Positions 16,756-24,917 of a stretch of DNA of 64,000 nucleotides are shown here, piece by piece; position 1 is the stretch's first letter, and each line of letters begins with the position of its first letter. Below the pieces are notes generated by a model. The model saw only the letters and a list, made by a program, of their open reading frames with translations. It made no database searches and was not told the origin of the DNA. The stretch is from assembly GCA_913055635.1 (NCBI GenBank), contig CAJXLK010000013.1:1-64000 (forward strand), read 5' to 3'. Made by a program: the position numbers and the translations under genes. This DNA comes from an uncultured Bacteroidota bacterium. Its GTDB lineage: Bacteria; Bacteroidota; Bacteroidia; Bacteroidales; UBA12077.

Positions 16756-18099
16756 TCATTGGGCAGGGCGATTGACCACCACTTTGTCTTTCCACCGGCC
16801 GGTAAGGTAATATCCATAAGCCATGGCCAACCCCATGACCCATCCAATGGGGATGGCCCACCAGATGCCAACAGGCCCGTAATGTTGGGAAAGCAGGTAA
16901 GCCCCGGGTATACGGATAAACCAAAGTGAGAGGATGGTGGTAATCATGGGCACCACCGTGGCACCGGCACCGCGAAGTACACCGGAGGTGGCAAACATGG
17001 CCGAGAAAACCACATAAAACGAACCTACAATGACCAGGTATTGCTGTCCGAGTTGTCTTACCGCCGCCTCCTGTGTAAAAAGGCTCATGATAAATCCTCC
17101 GGCAAAAACCACCAGAAGGGTTACCCCCACCGATAAACCGGAAGACATCATCAAAGTTGCATGAAAACCGCTTTTGACACGATGGGGTTTTTGGGCTCCT
17201 AAATTCTGGCCGACAAACGTGGAGAGGGCCCTTCCAAAATTCATCGCAGGCAGGGTGGCCAGGGAATTGAGACGGGCAGAGACCGAATAGGCTGCAATCA
17301 CGTCGGTCCCGAATCCATCTACAATCCAAACCAAAGCCATCATCCCCATGGCCACGGCCATTTGCTGGATGCCGGTGGGCAATCCGATGCGCATGCTCCG
17401 ACGGAAAAGCCCTCGGTCAAAGGTCCAATGAAACAATGAAAAACGAATCACCGGATGAAAACGGTTCAGGTAGAAGATGGCCGTTATAAAAGCACCACCC
17501 TGGGCCAGAACCGATGCAGCAGCAACCCCGGCAATACCCCAGCCAAAAACCACCACAAACAATAAATCAAAACCGATGTTGAAAACCGTCGAAATGATCA
17601 AAAAATAAAGGGGGGTGCGCGAATCCCCCAACCCCCGCAAAGCTGCACTGGTGCCCATGAATCCAAAAAAAGCCAGGACCCCGGCGAAAAAAATCTTTAA
17701 ATAAAGTTCGGCCATCGGAATCACTTCCCCGGGCAGCCTTAAAAGCAGAAAAATTTCCCGGCTGAAAGCCATGCCCAAAAGCCCGACCAAAATGGCGGCA
17801 AAAAAAAGAAAGATCAGCAGGGTGTCGATGGTACGTTTGACCCGCTGCTGATCGCCTGCCCCGAAATACTGGGCAATGACCACGGTCGCGCCCGAAGTAA
17901 TGCCCAGTACCAGGGAAAAAAAGACAAATATAACAGGGAAAGAAGCCCCCACCGCTGCCAATGCTTCCTTACCAATAAAATTGCCCACGATAACACTGTC
18001 GACAATGTTATAGAGCTGATGAAAAATATTGCCCAAAAGCATAGGCAGGGCAAATCGCAGAATGAGCTTGCCTTCCTTCCCTCTGGTTAAATCTTTCAT
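16756..18099 (-). CDS. MATE-family efflux transporter
   Basis: Inner-membrane cation-coupled drug/metabolite exporter. The 447 residues contain about 12 membrane helices arranged as two bundles, starting with the N-terminal motif GKEGKLILRFALPMLLGNIFHQLYN-like segment (about 6-30) and the family repeat LRGLGDSRTPL (about 148-158), a typical MATE hallmark. Substrate is unknown. It is followed on the same strand by yicC after 52 nt. Confidence 0.92.
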   Translation of the reverse strand: MKDLTRGKEGKLILRFALPMLLGNIFHQLYNIVDSVIVGNFIGKEALAAVGASFPVIFVFFSLVLGITSGATVVIAQYFGAGDQQRVKRTIDTLLIFLFFAAILVGLLGMAFSREIFLLLRLPGEVIPMAELYLKIFFAGVLAFFGFMGTSAALRGLGDSRTPLYFLIISTVFNIGFDLLFVVVFGWGIAGVAAASVLAQGGAFITAIFYLNRFHPVIRFSLFHWTFDRGLFRRSMRIGLPTGIQQMAVAMGMMALVWIVDGFGTDVIAAYSVSARLNSLATLPAMNFGRALSTFVGQNLGAQKPHRVKSGFHATLMMSSGLSVGVTLLVVFAGGFIMSLFTQEAAVRQLGQQYLVIVGSFYVVFSAMFATSGVLRGAGATVVPMITTILSLWFIRIPGAYLLSQHYGPVGIWWAIPIGWVMGLAMAYGYYLTGRWKDKVVVNRPAQ

Positions 18100-18108
18100 C
18101 GGCAGTTG

Positions 18109-18141
18109 GGTGGTTTTTTCTTCTCAACATCAAAAACCACC
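18109..18141. repeat. 10-bp inverted repeat between tnaA and the MATE gene
   Basis: GGTGGTTTTT and AAAAACCACC form perfect arms with a 13-nt loop, 9 nt upstream of the MATE start codon and 53 nt past the tnaA stop. There is no T-run after the stem, so it may be a weak tnaA terminator or a leader hairpin that masks the MATE start region. Confidence 0.55.
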
Positions 18142-18194
18142 TAATGTTTGATTGAAACCTGATTTACTAACCCCAAAACAGTTAATCAAACCAT

Positions 18195-19571
18195 TCAATG
18201 CCGTTCCAGCTCAACTGTGAAGTGCCGCATGATGGGAGCTTCCCTGACAATCTTCAACCCCCGGGTAATCTGATCCCGGCGGTCATATACATTCTTCAAG
18301 GCCACGGCCACCAGATTCATGTGGTTATTGGTATATACCCGTCGGGGGATGGTCAGGCGGAGCAATTCGAGTTCGGGATAACGGTTTTCGCGGGTTTCGG
18401 GATCCCGGTCGGCCAGCAGGGTACCGATCTCGACGGCCCGGACACCGGCTTCCAGGTACAATTCCACGGCCAGGGTCTGGGCCCTGAATTGCTCGCGGGG
18501 CAAGTTGGGCAGAAACTGATTGGCGTCCACAAAAATGGCGTGGCCCCCGAAAGGTTTTTGAACCGGAACACCCAACTCTTCCAGGCGTTGGCCCAAATAA
18601 CCAACCTGGCGGACTCGCGTGTCCAGATACTCAAAACGTGTGCCTTCATACAACCCCTGAGCCAGGGCATTCATATCGCGCCCCGACATGCCCCCATAAG
18701 TAATGAAACCCTCAAACATGATGTTGTAAACACTGGCTTGGCGGAATAGATCTTCATCACGGAAACCAATGAACCCCCCCATGTTGACAATGGCGTCCTT
18801 CTTGCTGCTCATGGTCATCAAATCAGCATGTTGATACATCTCGGCCACGATATCCCGGATGGAAACATCCTGATAGCCTTCCTCACGGATCTTAATAAAA
18901 TAGGCATTTTCAGCAAAACGGGCCGAATCAAATAATACCCGAACCCCATACTTGCGGGCCAGGGCATGAACCCCCCGGAGATTCTCCATGGACACGGGTT
19001 GCCCCCCCGATGAGTTGCAGGTCAGGGTGACCACTATAAAAGGAATCCGCCGGGCCGGATAAGCCTTCAAGGTTTCTTCCAGTTTGTGCAGATCCAAATT
19101 GCCCTTAAAGGGATGTTCTATCTGGGTATCATAGGCCTCATCAATCGTACAGTCAACGGCTGATGCCTTCCGGTATTCAATATGGCCTTTGGTCGTGTCA
19201 AAATGGGCATTGCCCGGGACCACATCGCCGTTGTTGACCATCACCGAAAACAAAACATTTTCAGCCGCACGCCCTTGATGGGTGGGTAGAAAATAAGGAA
19301 ATCCAAAAATATTTTTGATGGCCGATTTCATCTTATAATAAGAAGTGGCCCCCGCATAACTCTCATCGCCGGTCATCATCTCCGACCATTGCCGGTCACT
19401 CATGGCACCGGTGCCAGAGTCTGTTAACAAATCAATAAATACCTGCTCGCTCTTCAGGTTAAAAAGGTTGTATTTGGCCTGGCGAATCCATTGCTCCCGC
19501 TCTTCCCTGCTACTCCTGTGAAGGTTTTCAACCACCTTGATCTTATACGATTCTGCATATGGTAAATTCAT
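18195..19571 (-). CDS. tnaA: Tryptophanase (tryptophan indole-lyase)
   Basis: PLP enzyme that splits tryptophan into indole, pyruvate and ammonia. The 458 residues show FIDLLTDSGTGAMSD (about 45-59), LPTHQGRAAEN (about 95), and the PLP lysine in MSSKKDAIVNMGG (Lys258). Two features separate it from tyrosine phenol-lyase: the segment GVRAVEIGTLL has Ile where tyrosine phenol-lyase has the substrate-binding Arg, and the C-terminus reads RHFTVEL with the His typical of tryptophanase instead of Phe. No tnaC-like leader or tnaB is visible beside it. Confidence 0.9.
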   Translation of the reverse strand: MNLPYAESYKIKVVENLHRSSREEREQWIRQAKYNLFNLKSEQVFIDLLTDSGTGAMSDRQWSEMMTGDESYAGATSYYKMKSAIKNIFGFPYFLPTHQGRAAENVLFSVMVNNGDVVPGNAHFDTTKGHIEYRKASAVDCTIDEAYDTQIEHPFKGNLDLHKLEETLKAYPARRIPFIVVTLTCNSSGGQPVSMENLRGVHALARKYGVRVLFDSARFAENAYFIKIREEGYQDVSIRDIVAEMYQHADLMTMSSKKDAIVNMGGFIGFRDEDLFRQASVYNIMFEGFITYGGMSGRDMNALAQGLYEGTRFEYLDTRVRQVGYLGQRLEELGVPVQKPFGGHAIFVDANQFLPNLPREQFRAQTLAVELYLEAGVRAVEIGTLLADRDPETRENRYPELELLRLTIPRRVYTNNHMNLVAVALKNVYDRRDQITRGLKIVREAPIMRHFTVELERH

Positions 19572-19795
19572 AACGCATTCGTTTTAAATGAAACTCAATA
19601 AATTGTGATAAAAAGCTGAAATTTAGGAGAGTCAGGAAAGGCGATAATCATCCCTTCTTTTTATGTTCACATAACGTGTTCGTGCCAAAAAATCAAGGAT
19701 ATAGCAACTTATCATGACTGATTTTTGATGCAAAATTATTATTTTATAAAAAATTGAAATATATTTTCGGCCCAATTATTTCAAATTTTTTGTCT

Positions 19796-21514
19796 ATGTA
19801 TAGAGGATCGCTGGCGATTCTGATTTGGAGTTTTTTATTGATGGGAAATATATACGGACAAAACCCTGACAGCCTGCATACTAAAACCGCTCCCACCTCC
19901 CAAACCCAGCAAATTCAATCTTCAAATGAGACTCCGGAAAATTTTTCCGGGGATACTACCTCTCCGTTCATTAAACAGGGAGTTCCAACAGGATTAACTT
20001 CGGGCGACACCATACCGCCTGCTGACTCGCTAGAGTCCGACCCACTTACCAGGGAAGCTGATTCGCTTACCGGAGAAACCGATTCGCTGCCGGTACAATC
20101 CACAACAGACACCGTGCGAATTACCCTGCGCGATACGGTTCAAATCACCAAACGCGATACCATCACCCAATACCTGCTTGATGTACTGATGGCTCATCCC
20201 ACCAGTAAGATGGACAGCGCAATAGCTTATGTCCAGCAGCACGGAGTAAAAGACACAGCAAGTTTGCTCAGTGATACCGCCAGAACCATGCTTCAACGGT
20301 TCCTTTATTACGCCAAAAGCTACCCCGAAGATTCTACCAAAATTTACATCAAAGAAAACTTTCAAAACGATTCGCTCGTCCATTTCTTCCAGGATTCTGC
20401 CCACCAGCCCGTGAACGACTCACTCAACCACTACCTCGATTACCTCTGGCAACGGACCCGGAAAGATTCGGTAGCCTTCACCATTTACAATAAAGCCCGC
20501 GATTCGGTAAAGCTCTGGCTTAAAAGAAATCCCCGCGATTCTTCCCGCTTCTTGATTTATGACGATAAAGATTACCCCGCAGGAATTTGGATTCATCCGC
20601 GCAATAAAAAATCCATTCAGTTATCTTTCGGAAAAAACGTCCGCATCGAGGAAGTTGAAACGCAGCAAACCCTGCGCGAATACCTGCCTGTTACAATGGA
20701 AGAAATCGGGCTGAAACAACAGCAAGAGGTCGATATGATCTTCCCCCAGTGGGATATTGATGGCATTGGCCGGGCCCATTTTAACCAGGGCTACATCACC
20801 AACAATTGGGCCCGGGGCGGTGAAAGCTCAATGAGTACCCTATGGACCATCAGATACAGTGCCGATTACAAAAAAGGAAAAACCATTTGGGACAATGACC
20901 TGGAGTACAAAATCGGTTTGCTCAAATCGGGCGAGAAAAGCCTGAGAAAGAATGAAGATAAACTCGAGATCAACTCCAAATTCGGTTCCAACGCCAGAAA
21001 AAACTGGTACTACAGTACCCTGCTCAACTTCCAGACTCAATTTTTCAAAGGCTACGATTACCCCGATACCGACCAGCCGATCTCGGGGTTTCTGGCCCCT
21101 TCCTACTTGGTGTTTTCTGTGGGTATGGATTACAAACCCAGCGACAAACTCACCCTGCTGCTTTCCCCTATATCTTCCAAGTTCACCATGATGCGCGATA
21201 CTACTACTTTCGATCAAACCAATTTCGGGATCAGTAAAAACAGAAAATCCAAAAAAGAACTGGGGGCGTATGTCAAATCCATTTTCACCCTGGACATTAC
21301 CCCCAAAATCAGTATGGAAAACAAAGTCAATTTCTTTATCAACTACCTGGGGAAAAAAGAAACCCTGGACGTTGACTACGAAATGACCCTGAACATGGAG
21401 ATCAACCGGCTGATCAACACCACCATCAACACCCATTTGGTATATGACCGGGACATCAGCCGCCACATTCAGTTTAAGGAAAACCTGAGCGTTGGGATGG
21501 AGTACAAATTTTAG
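19796..21514 (+). CDS. DUF3078 outer-membrane beta-barrel protein
   Basis: A Bacteroidetes envelope protein of unknown function. The most plausible start is ATG 19796, which gives a signal peptide (RGSLAILIWSFLLMGNIYGQ); an in-frame TTG lies 42 nt earlier. Residues about 25-120 are rich in Asp, Thr, Ser and Pro (disordered), residues about 120-270 are an acidic, Lys/Asp-rich region, and the C-terminal 280 residues are a predicted barrel with the DUF3078 hallmarks YITNNWARGGESSMSTLW and ending in YKF. Two 17-bp palindromes follow the stop. Function unassigned. Confidence 0.8.
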   Translation: MYRGSLAILIWSFLLMGNIYGQNPDSLHTKTAPTSQTQQIQSSNETPENFSGDTTSPFIKQGVPTGLTSGDTIPPADSLESDPLTREADSLTGETDSLPVQSTTDTVRITLRDTVQITKRDTITQYLLDVLMAHPTSKMDSAIAYVQQHGVKDTASLLSDTARTMLQRFLYYAKSYPEDSTKIYIKENFQNDSLVHFFQDSAHQPVNDSLNHYLDYLWQRTRKDSVAFTIYNKARDSVKLWLKRNPRDSSRFLIYDDKDYPAGIWIHPRNKKSIQLSFGKNVRIEEVETQQTLREYLPVTMEEIGLKQQQEVDMIFPQWDIDGIGRAHFNQGYITNNWARGGESSMSTLWTIRYSADYKKGKTIWDNDLEYKIGLLKSGEKSLRKNEDKLEINSKFGSNARKNWYYSTLLNFQTQFFKGYDYPDTDQPISGFLAPSYLVFSVGMDYKPSDKLTLLLSPISSKFTMMRDTTTFDQTNFGISKNRKSKKELGAYVKSIFTLDITPKISMENKVNFFINYLGKKETLDVDYEMTLNMEINRLINTTINTHLVYDRDISRHIQFKENLSVGMEYKF

Positions 21515-21519
21515 TTCCG

Positions 21520-21564
21520 ACCCCGCTTAGCGGGGTAATATTTCTCGACCCCGCTTAGCGGGGT
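21520..21564. repeat. 17-bp palindromic repeat, two copies after the DUF3078 gene
   Basis: Copies ACCCCGCTTAGCGGGGT at 21520-21536 and 21548-21564, each preceded by CG. Each can form a 7-bp GC-rich hairpin with a TTA loop. The same sequence recurs three times after the next gene (23725-23810). No T-run follows, so they are not standard terminators. Confidence 0.9.
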
Positions 21565-21589
21565 ATTAACACCAACAGCAACAAAAAAA

Positions 21590-21623
21590 GGAAGCCAAAA
21601 ACCATGGCTGGCCTTTGACTTCC
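21590..21623 (-). terminator. Hairpin with minus-strand T-run and no annotated gene upstream
   Basis: On the minus strand GGAAGTCAAA-loop-TTTGGCTTCC (one mismatch, extra GGCC/CCATGG pairing inside) is followed by T7. It would terminate a minus-strand transcript from 21624-21982, where no protein gene is found. The remaining 300 nt to the next gene hold no other feature that I can support. Confidence 0.5.
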
Positions 21624-21982
21624 TGATGAATACCCACTTACTAACCCTAAGTGTGTTGAAAACTAAACCCAATAAATATACAGATTACGGGAAATAATCC
21701 TATAAATTAAACGCATGAGCATTTAATTTGTTGCAATAAAAAAAAATTTTTTCAAACAAAAACGCAACCTCATAAGGTCTTCTTATTCTTCAAATTACAC
21801 AAAAAACGGGGTGGGTTGTGCAAGGTGATATAAATCAATTTTTACCAGGATGAAGAAATTAAGCCTGTTTAAGAAAAAAGGGTCTAAATTATGTTGGAAA
21901 AAATGAATTCAGGGTTCATTTTTATTTACAAATTTGGCCAGATTTAGGGGTTTAATCAAAACATGTAACATCAAAAGGAGTC

Positions 21983-23725
21983 ATGGAAAAAGAGATCAAA
22001 TTCAGCCTATTATACAGGGACATGTGGCAATCAAGTGGCAAGTATGTTCCACGGGTGGATCAATTGAAGCGGATAGCCCCGGTAATTATTGACATGGGTT
22101 GTTTTTCGCGCATTGAGACCAATGGCGGGGCATTTGAGCAAGTGAACCTGTTATACGGAGAGAATCCAAACAAGGCTGTCCGGGAATGGACCAAGCCATT
22201 CAATGAGGCAGGCATCCAGACCCATATGTTGGAGCGGGCCCTCAATGGGATTCGTATGTATCCGGTGCCGGCCGATGTGCGGCGGCTGATGTTTCAGGTC
22301 AAAAAGGCCCAGGGAGTCGATATTGCCCGGTCTTTTTGCGGGTTAAATGATCACCGGAATCTGGAGTTATCGATCAAATATGCCAAGGAGGCAGGCATGA
22401 TCTCTCAGGTTGCCTTGAGCATCACCCATTCTCAAATCCATACCGTCGATTATTATATGGGGGTAGTAGATAAAGCCGTGGAATACGGCACCGATGAGAT
22501 CTGCCTGAAAGACATGGCTGGAGTTGGCCGGCCGGTGACCCTGGGCAAACTGGTTAAACGGATCAAAGACAGACATCCCCACCTGGTGGTTCAGTACCAC
22601 GGACATTCGGGTCCGGGCTTTTCAGTTGCCTCAATGTTGGAGGTGGCAAGAGCTGGGGCCGATTACATCGATGTGGCTATGGAACCCCTTTCCTGGGGAA
22701 TGGTTCATCCGGACATCATCACCATCCAGGCCATGCTCAAAGATGCCGGATTCAAGGTACCCGAAATCAACATGAAAGCCTACATGAAGGCCCGGGCCCT
22801 GAATCAGGAATTCATCAACGAGTTTTTGGGCTATTTCATCAACCCGCGAAACCGCTATATGTCATCGCTTTTGGTCCAGGTAGGCCTGCCCGGGGGGATG
22901 ATGGGCAGTATGATGGCCGATCTGAAAAATGTCCAGCAGGGCTTGAACCAGACCCTTCAGGCTCAGGGCAAGGAAGAACTGAGCGAAGATGACCTGTTGG
23001 TCAAACTCTTCGATGAAGTCCAGGAAATATGGCCCAAGCTGGGTAATCCCCCGCTGGTAACTCCTTTCAGCCAGTACGTCAAGAACATTGCCCTGCTCAA
23101 TGTGATGCAGGAAATTCAGGGCAAGCCCAAATTCCAGATGATTGATAACAATGCCTGGGATATGATCCTGGGTAAGGCAGGCAAACTCCCCGGAGAACTC
23201 GCACCTGAAGTCATAGAACTGGCCCGCCAGCAAGGCAAAGAGTTTTACCAGGGTGTGCCTCAGGATAATTATCCCGACCAGCTCGAGGCTTACAAAAAAG
23301 AGATGAAAGAAAATGGATGGGATTTTGGCCCGGACAACGAGGAACTTTTTGAATTTGCCATGCACGAGCGGCAATACCGCGACTATAAATCCGGGGCGGC
23401 GAAGCAACGTTTTCAGGACGAGTTAAACAAACTGCGGAAAGAACAAGAGTCAGGCACCGGGAAAAAAGGCGTTCAAAAGGATCCCAACAAAAAAGACATC
23501 ACCGCTCCGACCACCGGAAAAATTGTCTTCAGCATCAACTATTATGTCCATGAGCGGACCATTGAAACCGGCAGCCATGTGAACGAGGGCGATCGGATTT
23601 GTTACATTGAATCCAACAACACCTTCAATGAGATCAAATCCGAGTATGAGGGAGAAGTCTCCGACATCTTTGTCGAGCATGGCGAATTCGTCTCCCAGGG
23701 CGATGTGCTGGTCCGCCTCAAATAA
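21983..23725 (+). CDS. Carboxyltransferase-like protein with degenerate biotinyl domain (OadA/PycB relative)
   Basis: The 580 residues align with oxaloacetate decarboxylase alpha/pyruvate carboxylase B: a TIM-barrel domain (about 5-300), a linker domain (about 300-480), a charged hinge, and a C-terminal barrel-sandwich hybrid domain (about 505-580). Metal ligands of the family appear to be kept: Asp13 (YRDMWQ), Lys176 (LKDMAG), His206 and His208 (YHGHSGPG). Two essential features are missing: the catalytic Thr of the HxHxTxG motif is Gly210, and the biotinyl lysine of the AMKM motif is Asn546 (IESNNTFNEI). It therefore cannot act as a normal biotin-dependent transcarboxylase. The ATG 21983 follows AGGAG closely. 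Flanked by 17-bp palindromes; convergent with the next gene. Its reaction is unknown. Confidence 0.75.
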   Translation: MEKEIKFSLLYRDMWQSSGKYVPRVDQLKRIAPVIIDMGCFSRIETNGGAFEQVNLLYGENPNKAVREWTKPFNEAGIQTHMLERALNGIRMYPVPADVRRLMFQVKKAQGVDIARSFCGLNDHRNLELSIKYAKEAGMISQVALSITHSQIHTVDYYMGVVDKAVEYGTDEICLKDMAGVGRPVTLGKLVKRIKDRHPHLVVQYHGHSGPGFSVASMLEVARAGADYIDVAMEPLSWGMVHPDIITIQAMLKDAGFKVPEINMKAYMKARALNQEFINEFLGYFINPRNRYMSSLLVQVGLPGGMMGSMMADLKNVQQGLNQTLQAQGKEELSEDDLLVKLFDEVQEIWPKLGNPPLVTPFSQYVKNIALLNVMQEIQGKPKFQMIDNNAWDMILGKAGKLPGELAPEVIELARQQGKEFYQGVPQDNYPDQLEAYKKEMKENGWDFGPDNEELFEFAMHERQYRDYKSGAAKQRFQDELNKLRKEQESGTGKKGVQKDPNKKDITAPTTGKIVFSINYYVHERTIETGSHVNEGDRICYIESNNTFNEIKSEYEGEVSDIFVEHGEFVSQGDVLVRLK

Positions 23726-23810
23726 CCCCGCTTAGCGGGGTCAAAAGCGGGAAAAAAATAACCCCGCTAAGCGGGGTTGCGAAAAATTTGTTGACCCCGC
23801 TTAGCGGGGT
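23725..23810. repeat. 17-bp palindromic repeat, three copies between convergent genes
   Basis: Copies at 23725-23741, 23761-23777 (inverted orientation, central AA) and 23794-23810, between the ends of the carboxyltransferase-like gene and the convergent dehydrogenase-like gene. The first overlaps the last base of the stop codon. The last two are followed by TGCGAA, so the repeated unit is longer than the palindrome. Confidence 0.9.
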
Positions 23811-23827
23811 TGCGAATGAAGCAGGGG

Positions 23828-24838
23828 TTAAAACTTGTATTGTTTGATGATCTCTTCGGGATTCATTAAGATATCCACATACTGGGCCCGCTTGTAGACA
23901 AAAGGATCTTTTACGCGGGCGCGCGAAAGCTTACCCCTGAATTCTTCCAGAGAACCATAGCCTTTATCATCCATCCACTTTTCGATGTCTTTTAACATCG
24001 TGCTCACATGACCAATCTTATTCATATAAATGCTGCTGACGGTTTGCACACAATCGGCCCCGGCCAGTATCATCTTGACCACATCCTGGCCTGAAAAAAT
24101 ACCGGTGCTTGAACATACATCCCCGCTGATCTGATCATAAAGCAAGCCCGCATAACGCAGGGGCATTTTATGATCCCCTTCGCGGCTTAAATTAAACGGA
24201 AAGCGATGTTCTTCTGCCTGTGTATTGATTTCGGGTTCAAAGAAGCGGTTAAACAAAACAAAGCCATTGACTTTTTGTTGATCCATCTTTTGAATCACAT
24301 TTAACGGATTGGAATAAAACGGACTCAGTTTAACACTTACCGGAATTGATACGGCATTTTTTACCGAATCAAGGATGTTAAGCTGTTCTGACTCTACATC
24401 GGCAGAAGTATTTTCAAAACTCCTGGGTATGCTGTAAAAATTAAGCTCCAGGGCATCTACACCTGTTTCCTCAATCTTCTGGGCATATTCTTTCCAGGTT
24501 TCCTGATATACTGCATTTAAGCTGGCAATGACCGGAATGTTCAAGGCCTGTTTGGTTTTTCGCAGCTCATTTAGATGCTCCTGAGGCCCGGCATGTTCTA
24601 CACGGGGATGGGTTTTAATCATCTCCGGATGTCGCTCATCGAACTCTGTCAATTCTTCCTCGAGTTGCATGCTTTCCAGATGAATTTGTTCTTCAAACAG
24701 AGATTTATAAACCACAGCCGATGCCCCGGCTTCTTCCAGTTGCTTCAACTTGTTCAGATCCGAAGACATGTTTGAAGCTCCGGCAATGATGGGATTTTTC
24801 AGTTCCAAACCCAGATATTTAGTACTTAAATCTGCCAT
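23828..24838 (-). CDS. Dihydroorotate dehydrogenase-like flavoprotein
   Basis: The 336 residues form a predicted FMN-binding TIM barrel of the dihydroorotate dehydrogenase superfamily: LGLELKNPIIAGASNMSS (about 9-26), VIASLNAVY (about 106), VSVKLSPFY (about 170) and a C-terminal phosphate-binding segment AGADCVQTVSSIY. The class 1 catalytic loop NxSCPN is replaced by NFYSIP, so pyrimidine synthesis is doubtful. Members of this subgroup often sit near pyruvate:ferredoxin oxidoreductase in anaerobes, as here (nifJ two genes upstream on the same strand), suggesting a redox role. Confidence 0.75.
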   Translation of the reverse strand: MADLSTKYLGLELKNPIIAGASNMSSDLNKLKQLEEAGASAVVYKSLFEEQIHLESMQLEEELTEFDERHPEMIKTHPRVEHAGPQEHLNELRKTKQALNIPVIASLNAVYQETWKEYAQKIEETGVDALELNFYSIPRSFENTSADVESEQLNILDSVKNAVSIPVSVKLSPFYSNPLNVIQKMDQQKVNGFVLFNRFFEPEINTQAEEHRFPFNLSREGDHKMPLRYAGLLYDQISGDVCSSTGIFSGQDVVKMILAGADCVQTVSSIYMNKIGHVSTMLKDIEKWMDDKGYGSLEEFRGKLSRARVKDPFVYKRAQYVDILMNPEEIIKQYKF

Positions 24839-24917
24839 AGTAAAGACTTTTTAGGATTAGAGGTTTTCTATTTCCAACAAGTTAACAAAAAATAAGTTCA
24901 TTTAAAAAAAACAATGG

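Noticed and set aside
16704-16871. N-terminal extension of yicC
   Set aside because: The residues before the SMTGYG motif are the reverse reading of the MATE gene end and have no ribosome-binding site.
18195-19571. Tyrosine phenol-lyase instead of tryptophanase
   Set aside because: Ile in place of the substrate Arg and a C-terminal RHFTVEL with His both favour tryptophanase.
21626-21697. 24-codon frame starting ATG AAT ACC CAC
   Set aside because: Too short, no ribosome-binding site, overlaps the hairpin; no support as a gene.
21520-23810. CRISPR-like repeat array
   Set aside because: The 17-bp copies lack constant spacing and spacer-like unique sequences, and they flank a gene.
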